A DNA stretch of 64,000 nt from Callipepla californica brunnescens (taxonomy: Eukaryota; Chordata; Aves; Galliformes; Odontophoridae): assembly GCA_023055505.1 (NCBI GenBank), contig JALIRH010000023.1, forward strand, positions 6,330,423 to 6,394,422, in the 5' to 3' direction. The notes beneath the pieces are model-generated. The model saw nothing but the letters and a program-made list of their open reading frames with translations. It was not told where the DNA came from and made no database searches. Positions 58,432 through 64,000 of this stretch are shown one piece after another (position 1 is the stretch's first letter; the number at the start of each line of letters is the position of its first letter). The translations under genes were made by a program, and so were the position numbers.

Positions 58432-61400
58432 ATTTCACAACCAAGCATTGAGAAAGCATAAAAACTTTCAGGAAAAAAAGGGTTTGTAAGTAGAAATTGT
58501 TGTAATGTCCATTGTTTCTCTTTGCTGACAGTAGGCTGACATAACCGTATGAATCAGTCATTCATATTTGCCTTGTTTACCTGATCTGACAGCAGAGCTA
58601 TCATTGTGGTTAGGACAAAACATAAAACAGCCTAGAGGATATATACTTTTATTTTTAAATAGTCTGTAACTTATTAATGGATCTCCTGGTCAAGACAGCA
58701 TAACAGAGGCTAGTACCTGTAGGATTCCAGGGGTCTTACAAGGGTGTGGCAGTAGCTTGAGGCTGAATTTCTGATCCAAAGTTTGCTTTTGTGTTCCCTT
58801 TTATCTGAAAATTAAGACTGTCTGTTCAGCAGAGAAAGGACAGTGATAAGAGAATCACAGGCTGTATTTGGAGAGTGGACACTGGAACTCTGTTCAGCTA
58901 AGCTAATTCACTGAATGTGAGCACTTCTGCAGAGTGTATGTATACCTTCACTCTGAATTTCACTGCAGTGGAAAGAGAACATTCTTCCTGGATTCGCGAA
59001 TACTGAGAAAGCGCAAAATCTGAATTTACGTGAATTATTTAAAGCTAAATATTCTACACACACCCAGCTCTCAGTGTCTATTTGCATGTGACTATACAGG
59101 CTTGACAAAATGAGCTGGAGCAGGTAAAACACAAGCAGAGTAAACCTAAGTATGTCTTTGAGGTATTAATTTCTATATTGGGGCAGAAAGATAGGAACCT
59201 TAGGAGTATTGCAGCTTGCTAGCTGGTTTTGCATAATTGATGCTTAGTTGCTGGCCATTACTGAAGGGTATTTCCTGGTTTAATTAGAGCAGATACAAAG
59301 AAATTACTGAAATTACTGGATTTTACTGAAAAATCCTGAGAAGATGTCTATCATCTTCAAAAAGGTTGGGTTTGAGAGTGAATGTGTGCGAAATACACCT
59401 GTAGTCTTTTCTTAATGTATATATATACATAACATATAACATATATCTTTGTATATTAAAATATATATATACGCATACAAAAAACACAGTTTGGCTATTT
59501 ATTTATTTTTGCCAGTAGATGGCTCTGTTTCTGCTAACAAAAGCAGAACAGAAGCAGCGGAATAGAAAATAAAATATGCTTTTTTTTTTTTTCTTTTCTG
59601 CTAATGGAAGTGTGACTGCTGTCTTTTGCCTGCATGACTTCTTGCATTAACAGTGGCTTTCTTGTTGTGGTAAACATGAAAAAGCCTGTTTATTTTTTCT
59701 CTTCTTTTTTCTGACACGTTTGTACTATATTCTGTGCAACATTATTTATTTCTCTGTGGATTCTTGTATTTATTTTCCCCAAAGACAAAATATCCTCAGG
59801 AATCAAGGGTCAGTTTTAGATTAGAGAAGCCTTACCAAAATACAGAGTGAGTCAATGAATCTTGTATCTTAGTAGAAAAGATTAAAATAGGTGAAATGCA
59901 TTTTGTCTGTGGAGTTCCCATAGCATATATACCCAGAAGAGTGAGTCTGCTGTACAGAGGATTCTTATGAATTTGGGCTGCCTTCTCATGTGCATGTATT
60001 TCAATATCTCTGCAAAAGGAGGGCTGGAAACTGGATACATAACCTCTTCTTTGCAGCCCACAAATATCTAGGTGTACAAAATAGAAGTCCTGGGGCACAG
60101 GTAAAGCTTTTTTAATTGTTATTAATATTTAAGCATTCATACTGAACATGCATGGCTTGGAACCTCGCCTTGAGTGGAGCTGAAATAAAAGCCAGGAAAA
60201 GAATATTCAAGCTAATTATGCAGACCTTCATTCCTTCCATACTTCCCTCCATACTCCATTCAGGAATTTTTAACAATGGATAGGCTAGCTGCAGGTGTAT
60301 TTCTCCATTCTCCTCTATTTTGTTGTGATATTGTCTTTGAAGTAGCAAAGTGAGGGGGATAACTTATTTAGAAATGAAAACAAAGCCATTAAAAAAAAGA
60401 AGTATAGGTTGCTATTCATTTAAGCAGAATCCACGTGCTCAGACGGTTCAAAAGATTTTTTGTACTTGGTGGAAGTTGGTGTAACAACATTGAAAGGATA
60501 TATGTTAATCTATAAAACTGGTAAGATATGACAGAGCTATGACAGAAATTCAAACTGGGGAGGGAAAAGTGCTTTTCAAGAGGTTTTCCTCCTACCTAGA
60601 CACCTCCTAAAAAGGTTTTAGTTCTTATGTTTTAATCAGCTAGAGGTAGACACTGGCCTCTTAGAAAAGACCACCAATTAATGCAAATTCACATCTCCAC
60701 CTTTGTGCTTTGTGCTTCTCAGGCATCTGTTACCATTCATTTGAATGGCAAACTGTCAAGCTACAGATAATGAAGGCTCCAAAACACTGAGGTAATTACC
60801 TACAATAAGTGAACTGAAGCAGTTCCAGCAATATATTGGCAAATAAACACACTAAAACAGCTGTAACAGGGGATGTGAAATGAGACAAAAGTAATGAGGG
60901 CAGAAAATGAGACACACGGAAGGAAATTCATACAAGAGATGAAGAAGATTACATCGCTGTTGTATTTTGTTCTAGTCAAGGTGAATGACCTTCATTTGAA
61001 ATGCTTTGTAAATGAGTAGTTGGTATTTAAGGGAGTACAAGGACGTACATTACCTGATTGCATAGGTGCATAGCTTTCTGGAAACAAATGGCAGAAACAT
61101 CTGATACTGGGTTATGTTACAATTCAGAGTAGGATAACTAGAAGAAGCAAGGTGCAATATTTAAAATTTAAAGAATTTTAACTTTCTGATGCTGTAACTG
61201 TAATTTACACTATTGGTAGAGCTGTGTTTTTCATGTACCTATGCCAATCTGACTCTTTGGGGGAGGTTTCCTTATCAGTTAGGTGGGTTTGCTTTTTCAC
61301 AACAGGTATGTTAATCTTCCAGAAAAGTTTATCAGCGTTCATCAGAACTGATAGCTGGCTGCCATGCACAAAGTTACAGGTCAGCTGCCTATCTCAAAAG

Positions 61401-63279
61401 CCAGAGGTCAGTCTGACAATTGTGTGTAGATCTGGGGGAGTAATGGCTGCTTTCGTATACAGTGGGACATGCTGAAGGCAATGCTGAGGGTGTAGAGCAA
61501 GTCCATAGAAAAACTGGCATAGCTTTAATACTCCTGCTCATGGATCAGTTTGTTTCTGTTTGTAAAACCAGTATCGCTTTTGTTTCTTTTCTTGTGTGAC
61601 CGTATGCCTCTCGGCTCTTGTCTTACTCTGGTCTGGTTAAGGTTTTTTGCAGTTGTCATTTTTTCCAGAAAATGAGAATTTTAAGAATGCTGTGAAGAGC
61701 AACTTTATTCTTCCAAGATGTTTCCTTAGGAACCGGAGGACAACGTGCAGTTTTCTAGTTTAAGCTTTAAGTAACTAATACTGAAAGTAATTGTACAGCC
61801 ATTCTTTAATACAAAAATCTCCAAGAGAATACAAATTTCTGATTCACTTAGGATTTAATAAAATAGGGCTTTGATTTCACACAGGCTTCATTTTTACCAT
61901 TAATTACCACTTACTGTTCAACTGTCTCTCACTCACTTCGTTCAGTGGAATAGGTGAAAAAGCTCCTGGCTGGTGTTTTGATCCAACCAATCTGTGAGAG
62001 AATCTTTAACATCAATTGTGTGTGGGCAGCTCCCTAAAAGTATTTGTAGATTTCAAGCTGAGCAGATGTATAAATTTCTGTTAAGGAAAAGGATGAAAAC
62101 AACTCTGTAAGCTTCTGAGAAAGCAGCATCTACAATGAAACAGCTTTTCATCATGTTCAAGCCTTCAGACAAACATATGCTCTCATCAGATGTGTGAGGC
62201 CCAAAGGAAAGACAAAGCTATTAAAAAAATTGCAAAACATTTAAATGTTATTAATTCAGTTCTTGTGGAAATGAGTCTTTTAACAAAACCTACTGGAAGA
62301 GATGAAACTGAAAACAGTGCTGGTTTGAAAACAAGTAATTAATGGATCTTCCTGCATCTGCCAGTAGGATTTATTATGACCTTTTAGGGCATGTCTGTTT
62401 TCTTGTGTACTTGAACTGCTATGAGAACTCTACTTCTCAACCTTTTAGAGTTGGATTTTGTTATTGGCACATCGCAAAACCCAGTCTTGTCTTCAGTGTT
62501 AATAAACTGAAGTATAAACAATTAAATAGTGGCTTTTTTATATATAATTTTCTTTAATTTTATAAAATTTGAGTCTGTGAAGGTGAAAAACAACAAAAAA
62601 TCCAGCTTTGCTGAGTTTAAAAAATATTACCTAATGACATTTTTTTTTCCTAGATAATAGCAAGAGTCAAGCATTAATTTAATATCTTAGCCTAGTCAGT
62701 CTAAGACAATACTTAGGAGTTTCTTTACATTCTTAGTTGGTCTCTCTTGAAAACTTTTAAACACTTTACAAAGCTGTCAGTGCATAGTCCTCAAAGAGAC
62801 TGGAGAGATATTGGCTAATACAATGAAAGTAAGTTTATCTGTGTTATGTATCAGTGTGTGATTTTTGGTTCATTTCAAGGCATACAAAAAGGAAAAAACA
62901 GAAAAAATATTGAGGTAATTCGTGTAAAGCAAAGCAAAAAATTCTTCCAAGTGCAGCAGTTAAGTAACAGAAAACTCGACAGGTATAATGGGCAAGAATT
63001 TAGTAAGTCACTAGTAGAAACAAAGACTTTTTTCTTTTTTTTTTTTTTCCCTTTGAACTTGTACAGTATGCATACTGTGCTAATGGTTTACTAGATTTAG
63101 AATAATTTTAAAGCTTTTGTAAATCAATCAAAATTCAGGATTTTTTTTTAAATGAATTGCTGTAACAGGTGCATTTGTGATTATACAGAAGTGTGGGATG
63201 CATCATGTAGCTGAATAACATTTCCACTTACTAACTCAATTGAACTTTCAGTTCCTTTGTATTCATTACAAAGATTTTT

Positions 63280-63361
63280 ATTTCCCTTTCCTTCCTTTCC
63301 CTTCCCTTCGCCCACCACGTCCCCCTCCCCTCCCTCTCCCCCTCCCTTTCCTTCCTTCCTT
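63280..63361. repeat. Polypyrimidine tract (CCCTT-rich)
   Basis: About 80 bases almost entirely C and T on the plus strand, with only a short break (gcccaccacgt) near 63310. Composed of ttccc, ccttcc and ccctccc units; a candidate for triplex or H-DNA formation. Confidence 0.85.
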
Positions 63362-63797
63362 GAGCTATAAATTTTGTTTTCATATCACTCTCTTTAATTA
63401 AAAAAAGAAACATAAAACTGCTTGGAACAGCATGAGAAATTCTGACTAAAGTTTCTGTAAAGCTCAAAAACTGTAATGTGCAAATGTCATTATCACTGCT
63501 TGAAATATTTTTGAAGATATTAGCACTACCCAAGAAAATGTATCATAGAACATGATGATTTGATATGCGTGTTGAATCCCTTAAGCTACAGGGGAATTAT
63601 TTGTTTACAGTAAAATGCACTGGAAACCTATGTGAGTTGGGTAGAATTTGATCAAATAGAACATCTTTCCTGATTATTAAAAGGAGAACACATATCAATG
63701 GTCTGGCATAAAGAAGATACAAAAAAAAGTCCATATGGAAGTTTAGCACATTGTTACTTAAATATCTGGTGTCCAGGAGGATAAATCATGGAACTGT

Positions 63798-64000
63798 AGA
63801 ATCATAGAATTTGAATTGGAAAAATAGAGTTTGGGTTAGAAGGGACCCTTAAGATCATCTCTATCCATCCCTCCTGTGGGGACACGTCCCTCTAGACCAG
63901 GTTGCTCAAAGCCCCATCCAGCCTGACCTTGAATGCCTCCATGGAGTGGGCATCCACAACGTCACTGGACAACCTTTTCCAGCGTCTCACCATTCTCACA
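63798..64000 (-). mobile_element. CR1 LINE 3' end, reverse orientation, cut by the window edge
   Basis: Starts with gtagaatcatagaatttgaattgg (reverse-read terminal octamers), followed by ggttagaagggacccttaag and the cccatccagcctgaccttgaatg section of CR1. It continues beyond the window. Confidence 0.9.

Larger units (their letters stand above)
57581..63797. other. Intergenic DNA, distal flank
   Basis: 6.2 kb with no gene recognised. Holds (TTTG)n at 58401-58431, alternating AT at 59418-59472, T tracts at 59580-59592 and 63036-63049, and the polypyrimidine tract at 63280-63361. Confidence 0.7.

Overview
The window is nuclear DNA from a bird. Degraded CR1 (chicken repeat 1) LINEs occur in both orientations with the typical CR1 3' end, and LTR fragments of avian endogenous-retrovirus type are present. 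There is one intron-rich vertebrate gene, and no bacterial-style gene packing. The species cannot be fixed from the sequence. Because the human orthologue lies at 5q21, which corresponds to the avian Z chromosome, a Z location is a reasonable inference, not something seen here.

The one confident protein-coding gene is SLCO4C1 (organic anion transporter OATP4C1), on the plus strand from the ATG at 29513 to the stop at 51973. Thirteen coding exons join in frame to 678 residues. Exon 1 sits in a CpG island (about 29240-29840) and a canonical poly(A) signal lies at 52589. All splice sites are GT-AG except intron 4, which uses a GC donor. Intron 9 holds an unexpected short open reading frame. It has a splice-acceptor-like start, a good Kozak context, one predicted membrane helix and its own AATAAA, so it could be a small nested membrane-protein gene or an alternative terminal exon.

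Region by region: 1-2.48 kb, nothing recognised. 2.48-6.34 kb, a minus-strand CR1 tail followed by an old, unusually long CR1 (ORF1 and ORF2 remnants) that was later split by a 433-bp solo LTR. 7.32-7.96 kb, a CR1 3' end with a tandem duplication. 7.96-29.2 kb, AT-rich gene-poor DNA with two LTR fragments of one family (10.7 and 19.5 kb), a divergent CR1 tail (24.7 kb) and a rearranged CR1 (26.3 kb). 29.2-52.6 kb, SLCO4C1. 52.6-64 kb, three more CR1 pieces (53.8, 56.1 and 63.8 kb), AT-rich spacer and a polypyrimidine tract near 63.3 kb. No tRNA, rRNA, CRISPR or intact transposase/reverse transcriptase gene was recognised.

The items most worth following are the intron-9 micro-ORF, the GC-AG intron, the LTR-in-CR1 nesting, two perfect 12-bp-arm inverted repeats within 520 bp of intron 2, and a pair of TGTCA/TGACA palindromes near 14.75 kb.
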